Shown here: positions 4,845-5,774 of the stretch, piece after piece
Position numbering within the stretch: position 1 is the first letter of the stretch
Layout of the letters: each line of letters opens with the position of its first letter
Assembly (NCBI GenBank): GCA_030593185.1
Contig: JAUVHQ010000151.1
Coordinates: 1-5,774, forward strand
Direction: 5' to 3'
DNA: 5,774 nt
Source of the DNA: Bacteroidota bacterium
Lineage (GTDB): Bacteria; Bacteroidota; Bacteroidia; Bacteroidales; VadinHA17
Notes under the pieces: model-generated
Database searches by the model: none
Told to the model about the DNA's origin: nothing
Seen by the model: the letters and a program-made list of their open reading frames with translations, nothing else
Program-made: the position numbers and the translations under genes

Positions 4845-5774
4845 ATGTTAAATATAAAACGAAAACACAATCGTCAGCTAACAGTTCTGACTTTAACTAT
4901 TTTTATTTTATTCTTGTCCTTCTCTGGTTGTACTAAAAAACCCGAGTGGAAAGTAAGAAGCGATAAGATAATCAAAGAGCGCGGCCTCGAGAGGAGAGTC
5001 CGAAAGGATATTCCTGAAACCAATGTTGTTTCGAATCTTAAGCCCGGTGTTGTAGGCAATATTAATACGCTTCCAGTTACTGAAATTACTCCCGGTGCAA
5101 AGGCTCAATTATATTGGGGAAAAGGTAACCTCATAAATTGGATGACTCTGGAACCTCATGCTGAGATACCTGTAGAGACTCTTCCTGGTGAACGTCTCAT
5201 GTTTGTTATGAAAGGTTCGGTTGATCAGCTTATTAACGGAAGTTTTATTACGATGAGCGCTCTTGAACGAGAGGAACCGGATGGTATAAATGGCGGCACC
5301 CCGAAAATTGAATTTGTTTTTCTTGAAAAGGGATCTGAAAATGCAGTGAAAGCAGGAGAGAAAGGAGCGGAAATCCTTGAGGTTTATTGGCCGGTACGTC
5401 TCGATTATTTGGAAAAAGCCGGCACTACCAATTTACCGTCAAATGTTACTGTGGGGAATTATCCTCTTGAACCATCGGTTGAACCGAATAAGGTATACGA
5501 TTTATATGATGTTCAATTTACAGAGCTTGTTCCCGGAGCCAATTCCCGGCTTGTATCGGGCAAAGGTACTCAAATGAGTTTCATCAGAATGGACCCCGGT
5601 TCAACATTCGGACATCATATCCATCCCGAAGAGCAGCTTATGATTGTACAGCGTGGCTGGATCGATGAGATTATTCTTGATGATGTGAATCGTATGGAAA
5701 AAGGAGATATTCTTCTTCTGACGGCAAACTTAGTCCACGGTGGCACAAACGGACCTTTTGGCTGCGATGTGCTC
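4845..5774 (+). CDS. double-cupin lipoprotein, 3' end cut by window
   Basis: The frame is open for 310 codons to the window end. Residues 1-28 are a lipoprotein signal (basic start KRKHNR, hydrophobic core, lipobox F-S-G-C with Cys29). Phe at -3 is slightly atypical. The residues after Cys29 (TKKPEW) are not acidic, so a surface-export signal of the Bacteroidota kind is absent and a periplasm-facing anchor is more likely. Two cupin units repeat with a shift of 147 residues: VTEITPGAKAQLYWGKG (78-94) matches FTELVPGANSRLVSGKG (225-241). The second unit has HHIHPEEQ (257-264) and the GD...H298-x3-N302 motif, a full metal site. In the first, the positions of His258, His260, Gln264 and His298 read Glu111, Leu113, Arg117 and about Asn166. 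It is co-transcribed with the secreted bicupin. Function and substrate are unknown. Confidence 0.88.
   Translation, partial: MLNIKRKHNRQLTVLTLTIFILFLSFSGCTKKPEWKVRSDKIIKERGLERRVRKDIPETNVVSNLKPGVVGNINTLPVTEITPGAKAQLYWGKGNLINWMTLEPHAEIPVETLPGERLMFVMKGSVDQLINGSFITMSALEREEPDGINGGTPKIEFVFLEKGSENAVKAGEKGAEILEVYWPVRLDYLEKAGTTNLPSNVTVGNYPLEPSVEPNKVYDLYDVQFTELVPGANSRLVSGKGTQMSFIRMDPGSTFGHHIHPEEQLMIVQRGWIDEIILDDVNRMEKGDILLLTANLVHGGTNGPFGCDVL

Noticed and set aside
4874..5108. Two overlapping minus-strand frames under the cupin lipoprotein gene
   Set aside because: Both are antisense to the lipoprotein frame, which has a lipobox and repeated cupin units, so they are chance openings.
5377..5577. 66-codon plus-strand frame within the cupin lipoprotein gene
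   Set aside because: It overlaps the real frame in another phase, at the linker between the two cupins, and has no domain or ribosome-binding site.

Overview
The window looks like a chromosomal accessory stretch from a Gram-negative bacterium, most likely of the Bacteroidota/Ignavibacteriota (FCB) side. This is an inference from several weak cues. The DNA is AT-rich and the intergenic spaces are long. Two of the four exported proteins end their signal peptides in Ala-Gln. One upstream region carries a TTTG ... TAnnTTTG-like promoter. A short reading-frame remnant resembles a type IX secretion sorting domain. Against a typical Bacteroidota genome, the two plus-strand genes have textbook Shine-Dalgarno sites.

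Left part (1-2426), minus strand: three genes in series. They are a YafK/DpaA-type L,D-transpeptidase-fold protein (cut by the window start), a PhzF-family isomerase/epimerase-like enzyme, and an exported cyclase-family (KynB-like) metal hydrolase. They are separated by 100-175 bp gaps. Each carries a GTTAGCC or GTTATCC heptamer 17-23 nt before its start codon. The first of these is the end of a 74-nt imperfect inverted repeat that resembles an integron attC site, so the block may be a small cassette-like array. No integrase is in view.

Middle (2427-2863): a 437-bp non-coding region full of structure. It has a candidate promoter with an overlapping palindrome in front of the cyclase gene, an 18-nt direct repeat, several short palindromes, a 21-bp AT-rich hairpin, and two heptamer repeat tracts flanking another hairpin. 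One of these tracts runs directly into the stop codon of the next gene. That gene (2864-3496, minus) is a complete KDPG/KHG aldolase (eda) with its catalytic lysine.

Right part (3497-5774): a 423-bp divergent intergenic region with a 16-bp perfect palindrome and a leader inverted repeat. It is followed by a plus-strand operon of two exported double-cupin proteins, 13 bp apart. The first is secreted (303 aa, complete). The second is a lipoprotein (310 residues visible, cut by the window end). In both, the second cupin keeps the metal-ligand pattern and the first has lost most of it. Their substrate is unknown. The divergent aldolase only hints at sugar-acid metabolism. This two-protein periplasmic cupin operon is the least explained coding unit in the window.
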